DNA of 64,000 nucleotides from Streptomyces catenulae (GTDB lineage: Bacteria > Actinomycetota > Actinomycetes > Streptomycetales > Streptomycetaceae): NCBI RefSeq assembly GCF_000718015.1, contig NZ_JODY01000020.1, forward strand, positions 105,815 through 169,814. The letters are read 5' to 3'. The notes below the pieces were generated by a model that made no database searches, had not been told where the DNA came from, and saw nothing but the letters and a program-made list of their open reading frames with translations. Made by a program: the position numbers and the translations under genes. Positions 8,111-17,284 of the stretch are shown here, one piece after another (positions within the stretch are counted from its first letter, which is position 1; every line of letters starts with the position of its first letter).

Positions 8111-9307
8111 TCAGCGGAAGGCGTCCAGCCCGGTGAGCGCCTTGCCCAGCACCAGCTGGTGCATCTCGACGGTGCCCTCGTAGGTGAGCACCGACTCCAG
8201 GTTGGTGGCGTGCCGCATGACCGGGTACTCCAGGGAGATGCCGTTGGCGCCCAGGATCGTGCGGGAGGTGCGGCAGATCTCGATGGCCTCGCGGACGTTG
8301 TTGAGCTTGCCGAAGCTGACCTGCTCCGGGCGGAGCCGTCCGGCGTCCATCCGGAGCCCGAGGTGGTGGGCGAGGAGGATGCCCTTGTGCAGCTCGACGG
8401 CCATGTCGGCGAGCTTGGCCTGGGTGAGCTGGAAGCCGCCGATGGGCTTGCCGAACTGCTCGCGGGTGCGGGCGTACTCCAGCGCCGCCTCGAAGCTGGC
8501 GCGGGCGGCGCCCATGGAGCCCCAGACGATGCCGTAGCGGGCGTGGCTCAGACAGCTCAGCGGGCCGCGCAGTCCGCGGACCTCGGGCAGCGCCGCGTCG
8601 GCCGGGAGGCGGACGTCGTCCAGGACGAGTTCGCTGGTGACCGAGGCGCGCAGCGACCACTTGTGGTGGATCTCGGGGGCGGCGAAGCCGGGGGTGTCGG
8701 TGGGGACGACGAAGCCGCGGACGCCGTCGTCGGTGGCGGCCCAGACGACCGCGACCCCGGCGACCGAACCGTTGGTGATCCACATCTTGCGGCCGCTCAG
8801 GACCCAGTCGGAGCCGTCGCGGCGGGCGTGGGTGCGCATCCCGGCGGGGTCGGAGCCGTGGTCCGGTTCGGTGAGACCGAAACAGCCGATGACCTCGCCG
8901 GTCGCCATCCGCGGCAGCCAGTGCTGCTTCTGCTCCTCGGAGCCGAAGCGGTGGATCGCGTACATGGCGAGCGAGCCCTGGACGGAGACGAGGGAGCGGA
9001 TGCCGGAGTCGGCGGCCTCCAGTTCCAGGCAGGCCAGGCCGTACTGGACGGCGGAGGCACCGGCGCAGCCGTAGCCGGTCAGGGACATGCCGAGGGCGCC
9101 GAGGGAGCCCAGTTCGCGGGCGAGGTCGCGGATGCCGGGCAGCTCACCGCGCTCGTACCACCCGGCGATGTGCGGCAGGACGCGGTCGGCCGCCCAGCGG
9201 CGGACGGTGTCGCGTACCGCGCGGTCCTCGTCGGTGAGGAGGTCGTCGAGGCCCAGCGGGTCGGCCGCGTCGAACGGCGGGAGCGGCGAGGAAGGCGTGG
9301 CGGACAT
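8111..9307 (-). CDS. Acyl-CoA dehydrogenase (glutaryl-CoA dehydrogenase-like)
   Basis: A 398-residue FAD-dependent acyl-CoA dehydrogenase. The N-terminal helical domain, the middle FAD/substrate region (GCFGLTEPDHGSDP, WVLSGRKMWITNGS) and the C-terminal domain with YEGT and likely catalytic base Glu377 are all present. The overall pattern (QEGLDD-type start, GFQLTQAKLADM) is closest to glutaryl-CoA dehydrogenases, so it may oxidise a short dicarboxylyl-CoA. GGAGG lies seven bases before the ATG. It is monocistronic with its own promoter region carrying a TetR-like inverted repeat. Confidence 0.88.
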   Translation of the reverse strand: MSATPSSPLPPFDAADPLGLDDLLTDEDRAVRDTVRRWAADRVLPHIAGWYERGELPGIRDLARELGSLGALGMSLTGYGCAGASAVQYGLACLELEAADSGIRSLVSVQGSLAMYAIHRFGSEEQKQHWLPRMATGEVIGCFGLTEPDHGSDPAGMRTHARRDGSDWVLSGRKMWITNGSVAGVAVVWAATDDGVRGFVVPTDTPGFAAPEIHHKWSLRASVTSELVLDDVRLPADAALPEVRGLRGPLSCLSHARYGIVWGSMGAARASFEAALEYARTREQFGKPIGGFQLTQAKLADMAVELHKGILLAHHLGLRMDAGRLRPEQVSFGKLNNVREAIEICRTSRTILGANGISLEYPVMRHATNLESVLTYEGTVEMHQLVLGKALTGLDAFR

Positions 9308-9334
9308 GGCGGGGCCTCCGGCAGATCGGCGAAA

Positions 9335-9351
9335 AACTAGCAGTGGTAGTT
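9335..9351. promoter_or_regulatory. Inverted repeat upstream of acyl-CoA dehydrogenase
   Basis: AACTA and TAGTT arms flank a 7-bp spacer (9335-9351), 28 bp upstream of the start codon in the only AT-rich patch there. This is the size and position expected for a TetR-type operator. The regulator is unknown. Confidence 0.4.
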
Positions 9352-9375
9352 ACAGCGCGCTCCGACGGTACGGCG

Positions 9376-9415
9376 CACCCCGCCGCGCGGGCAAGAGCCA
9401 CCGGGCGGCGGGGTG
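9376..9415 (-). terminator. Terminator after MFS exporter gene
   Basis: An 11-bp perfect stem, CACCCCGCCGC (9376-9386) with GCGGCGGGGTG (9405-9415), lies downstream of the exporter stop codon and before the acyl-CoA dehydrogenase promoter. Confidence 0.65.
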
Positions 9416-9458
9416 TCGGACAGTCCGGGAGAGAGAGGTAGGGGAAGGGGCGCGGCCG

Positions 9459-11081
9459 TCAGCCGTGGGAGCGGGCCGCGGCGGGCTCGCTGTCCAGGCC
9501 GGTGGCGTTGTCGCCCTCGGCGCGCTCGGCGGAGTCCGCGGCACGGCGCGGCAGCCGCAGCGCGATGGCCGCACCGGCCAGCAGCAGCACCGCGCTGGCG
9601 ACGAGCGTGATGTGCAATCCGCGGACGAAGGCGTCACGGGCCACCACCCGCAGCGCCGCCCCGGCCGGACCGTCGAGCGCCGCCGCCACCTTGTACGCCT
9701 CACCGAGCGAGTGCGACGCGGAGGCCGCCTCGCGGGCGGGCACCCCGGCGATGTGCCCGATGCCGGGCGCGTACGCGGCGTTCATGACGCTGCCCAGGAG
9801 CGCGACACCGATACCCGCGCCGAGCTGGTAGGACGTCTCCCCGATGGCCGCCGCGCCGCCCGCCTGCTCCGGGGGCGCCTCGCTGAGCATCGACTCGTAC
9901 GCGCCGAACAGCGTCGCCTGGAAGCCGAAGCCGAGGAGGACGAAGCAGGCGGAGAGCAGCCAGAAACGGTCCTGGGAGTTCATCGCGGTCAGGCAGAGCA
10001 CCGCACCGGCGGTCAGCACGAAACCGCAGGAGACCATGGTGCGCGGGCCGAGGACCTGGAGGATCCGGGAGCCGGTCAGGCCCGCCGCCATCGCCGCGAA
10101 GACCAGCGGGAGCATCCGCAGCCCGGTCTGCAGCGGCGAGAGGCCGAGGACCAGCTGGAGGTACTGCACCGCTATCAGCTGGAGGCCGACCAGCGCCAGC
10201 ATCGCCAGCACGATGCAGCCCACGGAGGTGCCGAACGCCGACCGGGCGAAGAGCCGCATGTCGATCAGCGGATGCTCCCGGCGGTGCTGCCGCCGGACGA
10301 AGAGCACCAGCAGCACCAGACCGACCACGATCGGGCCGAGGGTGGTCAGCCCCAGGACGGCGGTGCCGCCGCCCATCCGCTTGACGCCGAGCACCACACC
10401 AAGGACGCCGAGCGCCGCGATCACCGCGCCGACCACGTCCCACGGGCCGTTGCGCTCACCCCGCGACTCGGGCAGCAGCCAGCGGCCGATCAACAGCATG
10501 ACCAGCATCATCGGGACGTTGATCAGGAAGACCGAGCCCCACCAGAAGTTCTCGACGAGGAAACCGCCGAGGACCGGTCCGACCGCCGCGCCCACCGCGG
10601 CGACCGCGCTCCACACCCCGATGGCGACGGCCCGCTCCCGCCGGTCGGGAAAGACCTGCCGCAGGATCGACAGCGTGGCCGGCATGATCATCGCGCCGCC
10701 GATGCCGAGCAGCGCCCGGGCCGTCATCAGCACCTGCGGATTGGGCGCCAGCGCCGCGAGCGCCGAGGCCGCACCGAACAGGCCGTAGCCCAGCAGCAGA
10801 ATCCGGCGTCTGCCCACCCGGTCGCCGAGCGTGCCGAAGAGGATCAGCAGCGACGCCGCGATCAGCGGATAGACGTCGACGATCCACAGCAGCTCCACCG
10901 GCCCGGGACGCAGATCCTCGGTGACGGAGGGCACGGCCACGTACAGGATCGTGGTGTCCAGCGCGACGAACAGCAGGCTGACGCAGAGCACGATCAGCAC
11001 GGTCCAGCGGTTCGCGCCCCCACCGGGGAGCCGGGGAACGCCGGCCGTCCGTCCCGTGCCGGACGGGCTCGTCCCGGTCAT
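9459..11081 (-). CDS. MFS drug exporter, DHA2 (14-TMS) type
   Basis: A 540-residue major facilitator with about 14 hydrophobic segments, typical of the DHA2/EmrB-QacA family of proton-coupled drug exporters. Motif A appears as GTLGDRVGRRRILLLG and motif C as GAAVGPVLGGFLVE. An AGGGAGGT site lies six bases before the ATG. The leader RNA is unusually structured. Substrate cannot be predicted; no antibiotic biosynthesis genes are near. Confidence 0.88.
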   Translation of the reverse strand: MTGTSPSGTGRTAGVPRLPGGGANRWTVLIVLCVSLLFVALDTTILYVAVPSVTEDLRPGPVELLWIVDVYPLIAASLLILFGTLGDRVGRRRILLLGYGLFGAASALAALAPNPQVLMTARALLGIGGAMIMPATLSILRQVFPDRRERAVAIGVWSAVAAVGAAVGPVLGGFLVENFWWGSVFLINVPMMLVMLLIGRWLLPESRGERNGPWDVVGAVIAALGVLGVVLGVKRMGGGTAVLGLTTLGPIVVGLVLLVLFVRRQHRREHPLIDMRLFARSAFGTSVGCIVLAMLALVGLQLIAVQYLQLVLGLSPLQTGLRMLPLVFAAMAAGLTGSRILQVLGPRTMVSCGFVLTAGAVLCLTAMNSQDRFWLLSACFVLLGFGFQATLFGAYESMLSEAPPEQAGGAAAIGETSYQLGAGIGVALLGSVMNAAYAPGIGHIAGVPAREAASASHSLGEAYKVAAALDGPAGAALRVVARDAFVRGLHITLVASAVLLLAGAAIALRLPRRAADSAERAEGDNATGLDSEPAAARSHG

Positions 11082-11101
11082 GCACGTACCTCCCTGTCAG
11101 G

Positions 11102-11186
11102 CACTCGCGACCGCGGACCGGGGCACGAAAAAGCCCCGGGTCGAACCGGCGGCACAGGCGAGTTGAGACGTCAGACTACGCGAGTG
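11102..11186 (-). promoter_or_regulatory. Structured leader of the MFS exporter gene
   Basis: On the transcribed minus strand, an outer pair (8-bp arms at 11102-11109 and 11179-11186, CACTCGCG/CGCGAGTG) encloses a 7-bp hairpin CCGGGGC/GCCCCGG (11118-11124 and 11133-11139) whose loop is T-rich. It sits 20-105 bp upstream of the start codon and could be an attenuator. There is no U-tract after the stem. Confidence 0.4.
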
Positions 11187-11295
11187 AGGAACGGGGCCGT
11201 GAGGCTCACCTCCTGATGAGACGCGTATCGCAGGGCCCGCAGTTGCCTCCCCGGGGCCGGTACGACGCCCTCCGGGCACCTGGATAATCGTCCGG

Positions 11296-12486
11296 ATGAA
11301 CGATCTCGCCTCGGCCGCCGCCCCCGGTCGGACGCTGTGCCGCCCCGCCGTCCGGGCCGCGCTGCGCCGCGCGCTGCCGGGGCTCGCGGCCTTCGCGGCG
11401 ATCCGGTTGCTGGGCTGGGCGGTCCTCGCCGTCTGGTCCACCGCGCGGGGCGCGAGCTGGCACACACTGCTCAGCGCCCGCTGGGACTCGCTCTGGTACA
11501 CCCGCATCGCGGAGGCGGGCTACGGCTACACCGTGGCGCTCCCCGACGGCGGCTCCCACCCCAACCTCGCCTTCTTCCCGCTGCTGCCGTGGCTGGAGCG
11601 GCTGGGCTCCGCCCTCACCCCGCTCTCCCCCGCCGACGCCGGGATGACCGTCTCCTGGCTCTCCTCCCTCGCCGCCGCCTGGGCGCTGTACGCCACCGGC
11701 GAGCGGCTGTACGGACCGCGGGCCGGGGTCGCGCTGGCCGCGCTGTGGGGTGCGCTGCCGATCGGCATCGTGCAGTCGATGGCGTACTCCGAGTCGCTGT
11801 TCACCGCCCTCGCGGCGTGGGGCGTGTACGCGGCGTGGACCGGACGGTGGGTGTGGGCCGGGGCGCTGGCGTCGCTGGCCGGGCTGACCCGGCCGGTCGG
11901 CGTCGCCGTGGTCGCAGCCGTGTGGCTGACCGCCGGGGCGGCGCTCCTCGCCGACCGGGCGGGCGGCGCCACGCTCCGGTCGAGCCTGGCGCGGCGCCGC
12001 GGACTGGTGACCGGCGTACTGCTGGCGCCGCTCGGCTGGTGCGGCTACTTCCTCTGGGTCGGCGCCCAGCGGCACAGCCTCACCGGCTACCTCGACGTCC
12101 AGGGCGCCTGGGGCAACGGCTTCGACGGCGGTCTCGCCTTCGGCCGCTTCCTGTGGGGCCTGCTGTCCGGCCCGGGCTGGGCCGGTGGCCTGGGGCTGAC
12201 CGCCGGGGTGGCGCTGGTCCTCGTCCTCTACGCGGCGGGCGTACGCCGGGGGCAGCCGCTGCCGCTGCTCACCTACTGCGGGGTCGTGGTCTTCCTGGCG
12301 CTGACCGCGAAGGGCTTCTTCGGCTCCAAGCCGCGGCTGATGCTCCCGGCGTACCCGCTGCTGCTGCCGCTCGCCGCGGGGCTGGCCCGGTGGCGTCCGC
12401 TGCGGGCCGGACTGCTGATCGGCGCGGTGGCCGTCGGCTCGGCGCTGTACGGGGCGTTCTGGCTCAACGGCACCGGCCCTCCGTAG
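11296..12486 (+). CDS. PIG-V-like membrane mannosyltransferase family protein
   Basis: A 396-residue integral membrane protein with about ten hydrophobic helices. The RWDSLWYTRIAEAGYGY segment (about 55-75) and the FFPLLPWLERL that follows are the pattern of the PIG-V/GT76-like lipid-linked mannosyltransferases. A first luminal loop with RWDS/WY is where the catalytic acid sits in that family. It probably moves a sugar from a polyprenyl-phosphate donor on the outside face. The start codon follows GATAAT (11283-11288) by 7 nt with no Shine-Dalgarno, so the mRNA may be leaderless. Acceptor unknown. Confidence 0.7.
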   Translation: MNDLASAAAPGRTLCRPAVRAALRRALPGLAAFAAIRLLGWAVLAVWSTARGASWHTLLSARWDSLWYTRIAEAGYGYTVALPDGGSHPNLAFFPLLPWLERLGSALTPLSPADAGMTVSWLSSLAAAWALYATGERLYGPRAGVALAALWGALPIGIVQSMAYSESLFTALAAWGVYAAWTGRWVWAGALASLAGLTRPVGVAVVAAVWLTAGAALLADRAGGATLRSSLARRRGLVTGVLLAPLGWCGYFLWVGAQRHSLTGYLDVQGAWGNGFDGGLAFGRFLWGLLSGPGWAGGLGLTAGVALVLVLYAAGVRRGQPLPLLTYCGVVVFLALTAKGFFGSKPRLMLPAYPLLLPLAAGLARWRPLRAGLLIGAVAVGSALYGAFWLNGTGPP

Positions 12487-12798
12487 ATCCGGCCCGCGGG
12501 ATCCCTGGCCGTCCACACCGGCCCTCCGTGACCGGACGGACCCGCTCCGTGACCGGACCGGCGCCGGGAAACGGCGGGCGACGCCCGTGCCGCGCGAGGA
12601 TAAGCAGCCGTGGCGAAAAGCAGATAAAGATCTGGACGGAGTGCGGCGAAGTGGATCGGACGGGAATCCGATTCTCCGTTAATTCGGTTCCGATTCGCCG
12701 CCGCCCGGCGACTTACCGCGCACATTCCACATCACATCGTCATTACAAAGCGCACGGTCTGACCAGGTGCCTACATCACACGCGGTAACGTCGATTGA
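12487..12798. promoter_or_regulatory. Intergenic region with direct repeats and AT-rich promoter of PAP2 gene
   Basis: No gene seen. CACCGGCCCTCCGT occurs twice (12471-12484, 12516-12529). From about 12600 the base composition becomes unusually AT-rich for the window, with two TCCGATTC copies near 12668 and 12690. A TAACGT -10-like box at 12786-12791 ends 7 nt before the GTG at 12799. Confidence 0.5.
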
Positions 12799-13824
12799 GT
12801 GCGTACCGATGACAAGCTGGACCAGAGGGAGGGGCACCCGCCCGATCGCGCCCGACCACGCATGACCCCGACCCGCCTATGGCTGTTCTGGGGCACGCTG
12901 GCGGTGTATCTCGTGATCGTGGCCGGGGTGCTGGCCTCCACATGGCTGGTCACCTTCGACTGGCAGGTCATGTTCTTCCGGCCCTACAAGCAGTGGCCGT
13001 CGATCCATGCCTTCCTCGACTACTTCGTCGTGCTGGGCCAGCGCGGCCCCACGGCGGTGGCCGTGGCGGCGTGGCTGGGCTGGCGCTGCTGGCGTCAGCG
13101 CAACCTCCACCCGCTGCTGGTCCTCGGCGCCTCGCTGCTGCTGCTGAACATGACGGTGGGCGCCGCCAAGCTCGGCATGGGCCGCCTGGGCCCGCACTAC
13201 GCGACGGCCGTCGGCTCCAACGAGATGTGGCTCGGCGGCGATATATTTCCGTCCGGCCACACCGCGAACGCCGTGGTCACCTGGGGTGTGCTGGCGTATC
13301 TGGCGACCACGTCGCTGCGCCGCCGGACCCTCTCGGTGATCGCCGCGCTGGGCGCGCTGGGCGTCGGTATGACGACCGTCTACCTCGGGACGCACTGGGT
13401 CAGCGACGTGCTGCTGGGCTGGGCCGCCGGACTGCTGGTGCTGCTGGCGCTGCCGTGGATCGAGCCGGGGATCATCTGGGTGGAGGACCGCCTGATGGGG
13501 ATCATCCTGCGGCTGTGGCTGCGGCTGCGCCCCGATTCGCTGCGCGGCCCGCTCCCGGCCGCCGCCCCCGCCGGGCTCTCGCCGCAGCGCGTCACCCCCG
13601 AGGGCGAGGTGGTACGGCACGACACCGTCCCCACCGGCCCGACGGCCCGCTCCGGCGCCACCCGCGCACCGGACGGACGCCCGCACCACCCGGCGCGGCC
13701 GCACATCTCCCGTGCGGAGCGCGCGCCGGTCACCCCGGCGGGCAGCCGCCGACCGCCGCACGCCGACCGGCTGCCGCGCACCCCACCGCTGAGCCCGGTC
13801 ACCGGGCGCGGCCCGGGCGGCTGA
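12799..13824 (+). CDS. PAP2-superfamily membrane phosphatase
   Basis: A 341-residue membrane phosphatase of the PAP2 (type 2 phosphatidic acid phosphatase) superfamily. The three signature blocks are present: KLGMGRLGP, PSGHT and THWVSDVLLG. The His in PSGHT and the His/Asp in HWVSD are the expected catalytic residues. It has about six membrane helices, then a Pro/Arg-rich cytoplasmic tail of some 90 residues. Substrates may be lipid phosphates or undecaprenyl pyrophosphate. GTG 12799 is preferred because a -10 box lies 7 nt upstream (leaderless pattern); ATG 12862 is the alternative and would remove 21 residues. Confidence 0.85.
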   Translation: MRTDDKLDQREGHPPDRARPRMTPTRLWLFWGTLAVYLVIVAGVLASTWLVTFDWQVMFFRPYKQWPSIHAFLDYFVVLGQRGPTAVAVAAWLGWRCWRQRNLHPLLVLGASLLLLNMTVGAAKLGMGRLGPHYATAVGSNEMWLGGDIFPSGHTANAVVTWGVLAYLATTSLRRRTLSVIAALGALGVGMTTVYLGTHWVSDVLLGWAAGLLVLLALPWIEPGIIWVEDRLMGIILRLWLRLRPDSLRGPLPAAAPAGLSPQRVTPEGEVVRHDTVPTGPTARSGATRAPDGRPHHPARPHISRAERAPVTPAGSRRPPHADRLPRTPPLSPVTGRGPGG

Positions 13825-13876
13825 GACCGCCGCCCACCGGCGGGGCAGGTACGCACAGCCCGCAGCCCCGCACCGC

Positions 13877-13912
13877 AAGGCCCCGGCCGCTCCTGAGAGC
13901 GGCCGGGGCCTT
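13877..13912. terminator. Strong bidirectional terminator
   Basis: A 16-bp perfect stem (13877-13892 with 13897-13912) around a CTGA tetraloop lies between the convergent PAP2 and I78 inhibitor genes. Confidence 0.9.
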
Positions 13913-13932
13913 CGTCGTGCGCGGGAGGCTCC

Positions 13933-14148
13933 TCACCCCCGCCAGCTGCGGCGTACCCGGCCGTCCTCGACCTCGAAATTGAGCCGTCCGGCGCGGTACT
14001 CCATGGTGATCAGCGCGCCCGGCGGCAGCGCGCGGACGGTGCTCCAGCCGCGGCCACCGGCGCGCTCCTCGGCCTCCTGCCGGGCGAGGCCGACATAGGT
14101 CTCGGGGTCGTCGTCGGGTTCGTTCGGAAGCTGTGGTTCGGGTGCCAT
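13933..14148 (-). CDS. I78-family peptidase inhibitor-like small protein
   Basis: A 71-residue acidic protein with the pattern of the I78 inhibitor family: [44 protein letters not shown], where the loop after VRxLPPG would contact the protease. No signal peptide is seen, so the Streptomyces version is probably cytoplasmic and its target is unknown. ATG 14148 follows a TACCGT box (minus strand, 14156-14161) by 7 nt, suggesting a leaderless mRNA. Confidence 0.75.
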   Translation of the reverse strand: MAPEPQLPNEPDDDPETYVGLARQEAEERAGGRGWSTVRALPPGALITMEYRAGRLNFEVEDGRVRRSWRG

Positions 14149-14697
14149 GGGTGCCACGGTAGGCGCCCGCGGCGACACGCGGAAGGGCGTTCGGTTCCGC
14201 GCTCCGGTCTCTTCACGGTCTTTCATTGGTCACACTTGTGTCACGGCCAAGGTCTCGGCGTTTGCGGTAACTTCCGTCACTCTTACGCGCCGTACACCGG
14301 CGCATCCGGGTGGAAAACAAAGCGGCCACCATTGCGCCGGGCGCGAATTCCGGACACCCCGTGCGTACGCTTTACCCGGACGGGTGAGCGCGGCCGGAAT
14401 TACCCCTGGTCCACCCCGTGGATTCCCGGCCGCCGGGGGAATTCACCGGCGGCGTCCGGCCGCGAAATGAGACACATTCCACACACAGTTTTCGCACATC
14501 GGTCCTCCCGGCGGCCGACGGGCGTCCGCCGCTTCCCCGCGGCGCCCCGGCGGCACCGGCGCGGGGAAGCGGGTGAATCGCCCGGAACGGACCGGAGCGC
14601 CCCCTCGCTCCGCCCGGACGCCGCGCGCATCATGTGGCGGGTCTCCCGGTCCGGCCACCCCCGGCACCGGACCGCCCCGACGAACGAGGTGCCGCGC
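14149..14697. promoter_or_regulatory. Upstream region of orphan ctaD
   Basis: No gene is supported in these 549 bp, although the ctaD frame happens to stay open upstream. Positions 14218-14400 are comparatively AT-rich and probably hold the promoter. GTAACTTCCGTCAC at 14267-14280 closely matches GTGACTTCCGTCAC upstream of the sepF-like gene, so both may bind one regulator. Confidence 0.45.
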
Positions 14698-16380
14698 ATG
14701 GGAACCGACACCGCCGCAGCCCGCCCGCCGGTCCGGGTGCGGCGCCGCGGGCGGGTGCTGGCCGACTGGCTGTCGACGACGGACCACAAGAAGATCGGGC
14801 ATCTCTACCTGATCACGTCGTTCGGGTTCTTCCTGGTCGGCGGGGTGCTGGCGCTGGTGATGCGCGCCGAGCTGGCCCGCCCGGGGCTCCAGCTGATCAG
14901 CGCCGAGCAGTACAACCAGGCGTTCACCATGCACGGCACGATCATGCTGCTGCTCTTCGCCACCCCGGCGTTCGCGGGCTTCGCCAACGAGATCATGCCG
15001 CTCCAGATCGGGGCACCGGACGTCGCCTTCCCCCGGCTGAACGCGCTGTCGTACTGGTTCTACCTCTTCGGCGGGCTGATGGTCCTGGGCGCCTTCCTCA
15101 CACCGGACGGCGGCCCGTCCTTCGGCTGGACCGCGTACGCGCCGCTGAACTCCGCGTTCCACTCCCCCGGCGTCGGTCCGGACCTGTGGGTGATGGGCCT
15201 GGCGCTGGCCGGGTTCGGGACGATCCTGGGGGCGGTCAACTTCATCACCACGATCATCACCCTGCGGGCGCCGGGCATGACGATGTTCCGGATGCCGGTC
15301 TTCACCTGGAACACCCTCTTCACCTCGGTGCTGGTGCTGATGGCGTTCCCGGTGCTGGCGGCGGCGCTGCTGGTGCTGGAGGCGGACCGGCGCTTCGGGG
15401 CCGTCGTCTTCGAGCCGCAGTGGGGCGGGGCGCTGCTGTGGCAGCACCTCTTCTGGTTCTTCGGCCACCCGGAGGTCTACATCATCGCGCTGCCGTTCTT
15501 CGGCATCATCACCGAGATCATCCCGGTCTTCTCCCGCAAGCCGGTCTTCGGTTACGTGATGCTGATCGGCGCCACCATGGCGATCACCGCGCTGTCGGTG
15601 ATGGTCTGGGCGCACCACATGTTCGCCACCGGGGCGGTGCTGCTGCCGTTCTTCTCGCTGATGTCGTTCCTGATCGCGGCGCCGACCGGGGTGAAGTTCT
15701 TCAACTGGATCGGCACCATGTGGCACGGCTCGCTGTCGTTCGAGACGCCGATGCTCTGGTCGGTCGGCTTCCTGGTGAGCTTCCTCTTCGGCGGGCTGAC
15801 CGGCGTCATCCTCGCCTCGCCGCCGCTGGACTTCCACGTCACCGACACCTACTTCGTCGTCGCCCACTTCCACTACGTGGTCTTCGGAACGGTGACGTTC
15901 GCGACGTTCGCCGGGTTCTACTTCTGGTGGCCGAAGTTCACCGGCAGGCTGCTGGACGAACGGCTCGGGAAGATCCACTTCTGGACGCTCTTCACCGGCT
16001 TCCACCTGACCTTCCTCGTGCAGCACTGGCTGGGCGTCGAGGGGATGCCGCGCCGCTACGCCGACTACCTCGCGGCCGACGGCTTCACCGCCCTCAACAC
16101 CCTCTCCAGCATCGGCGCGTTCCTGCTCGGCGCCTCCACGCTGCCGTTCCTCTACAACGTCTGGCGCACCGCCCACCACGGCGCCCGCACCGCGCTGGAC
16201 GACCCGTGGGGCTTCGGGCGCTCGCTGGAGTGGGCGACGTCCTGCCCGCCGCCGCGGCACAACTTCACCACGCTGCCGCGCATCCGCTCCGAGTCGCCCG
16301 CCTTCGACCTGCACCACCCGGAGGTGGCCGCCGGTGCCGCCCGGCCGACCGCGCCCCGGCCGGAGGGCACCGGGGCCTGA
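14698..16380 (+). CDS. ctaD: Cytochrome c oxidase subunit I (orphan paralog)
   Basis: A 560-residue haem-copper oxidase subunit I with twelve membrane helices, the proton-pumping core of the aa3 terminal oxidase. All metal ligands are visible: haem a His79 and His392, haem a3 His390, CuB His257, His306 and His307, and the cross-linking Tyr261 in HPEVY. It therefore looks catalytically intact. The start is ATG 14698 after GAGGT. No subunit II, III or IV gene is nearby, so this is a second, isolated copy that must borrow partners from the main cta locus or act under special conditions. Confidence 0.9.
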   Translation: MGTDTAAARPPVRVRRRGRVLADWLSTTDHKKIGHLYLITSFGFFLVGGVLALVMRAELARPGLQLISAEQYNQAFTMHGTIMLLLFATPAFAGFANEIMPLQIGAPDVAFPRLNALSYWFYLFGGLMVLGAFLTPDGGPSFGWTAYAPLNSAFHSPGVGPDLWVMGLALAGFGTILGAVNFITTIITLRAPGMTMFRMPVFTWNTLFTSVLVLMAFPVLAAALLVLEADRRFGAVVFEPQWGGALLWQHLFWFFGHPEVYIIALPFFGIITEIIPVFSRKPVFGYVMLIGATMAITALSVMVWAHHMFATGAVLLPFFSLMSFLIAAPTGVKFFNWIGTMWHGSLSFETPMLWSVGFLVSFLFGGLTGVILASPPLDFHVTDTYFVVAHFHYVVFGTVTFATFAGFYFWWPKFTGRLLDERLGKIHFWTLFTGFHLTFLVQHWLGVEGMPRRYADYLAADGFTALNTLSSIGAFLLGASTLPFLYNVWRTAHHGARTALDDPWGFGRSLEWATSCPPPRHNFTTLPRIRSESPAFDLHHPEVAAGAARPTAPRPEGTGA

Positions 16381-16387
16381 CGCCCCG

Positions 16388-17284
16388 TCAGTCGGTGGTC
16401 TCCGGGCCCGCGACCCGCAGCGCCAGATCGTTGTCGAGCGTGTAGTACGGACCGACCCGGACCTCCGCCCCGGCCGCCGGGACCGGCATCGCGGGGTAGG
16501 CGAAGATCTGCTTCTTGTCCGCGACGTCGTCCAGCAGCCGGCCGATCCGCACCGGCGGCGCGCCCTCGGCGGGCACCAGCCACAGGTCCCACGGCTCGCC
16601 GCCGCCACGCCAGTGCCCGACCGGACCGGCGTAGGGCAGCGTGAAGGAGAAGCGGGCGCCGTCGGCGGTGAGCGGGACGGTGACGGTGGCGCCGCCGCCC
16701 GCGGTCCGGCGGGCCCGGGCCTCGACATGGGCGCCCTCCCCGGGCAGCGCACCGTAGAGCCGTCCCTCGACGGTCATGCCCGCGGGCTCCACCAGGATGT
16801 CCCCGGCCTCGGCGTGCGGGCCGCGCAGCCAGCTGCGGAGCGCCAGATTGCCGAGCTTGGTGGTGTACGGGATACGGACGCCGAGGCGGCCGATACCGGC
16901 GAGCGGGCGGCGGTCCACCAGGGAGCGCAGGTCGTTGAGGCCGGGCAGCAGCCGGTGCGGGGCGTGGCCGTCGCCGAGGTCGGCGTAGACCTGCCAGCGG
17001 CCCTCGGCGAGCGCGACGGTGCTGGGCAGGACGGCGCGCAGCCCGCCCGCGCCGTTCGGCCCGAGCGGCAGCCGGACCTCCTCGGCGTCCGCGCCGCGCA
17101 GCCGCAGCACCAGCGCCGCGCTCCAGGTGGTCCGGACGCCGGGCGGGGCGGCGAGGTCGAAGGTGAGGCCGCCCGCGGAGTCCGCGATGGTGTCGGCGGT
17201 CAGCCCGGGCGGGGCGCCGTCGGTACCGGTCGTCGGCGGCGGAGGGCCGGAGCCCGCGGCGGGCGGTCGTGTCGAGGTGTTCAT
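16388..17284 (-). CDS. Conserved protein of unknown function coupled to glycosyltransferase
   Basis: A 298-residue soluble protein I do not recognise as a known family. It is rich in short beta-strand-like segments such as WSAALVLRLRGADAEEVRLPL and RFSFTLPYAGPVGHW, and ends in YYTLDNDLALRV; a multi-sandwich fold is likely. There is no signal peptide and no membrane helix. Its ATG overlaps the stop of the upstream GT4 glycosyltransferase by 4 bp, so the pair are made together. Streptomyces homologs are often labelled just 'transferase'; I see no catalytic motif to support that. Confidence 0.7.
   Translation of the reverse strand: MNTSTRPPAAGSGPPPPTTGTDGAPPGLTADTIADSAGGLTFDLAAPPGVRTTWSAALVLRLRGADAEEVRLPLGPNGAGGLRAVLPSTVALAEGRWQVYADLGDGHAPHRLLPGLNDLRSLVDRRPLAGIGRLGVRIPYTTKLGNLALRSWLRGPHAEAGDILVEPAGMTVEGRLYGALPGEGAHVEARARRTAGGGATVTVPLTADGARFSFTLPYAGPVGHWRGGGEPWDLWLVPAEGAPPVRIGRLLDDVADKKQIFAYPAMPVPAAGAEVRVGPYYTLDNDLALRVAGPETTD

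Noticed and set aside
14236..14697. N-terminal extension of the ctaD frame
   Set aside because: The frame is open by chance; the extension is Arg/Pro-rich without homology, and GAGGT before ATG 14698 gives the canonical subunit I start.
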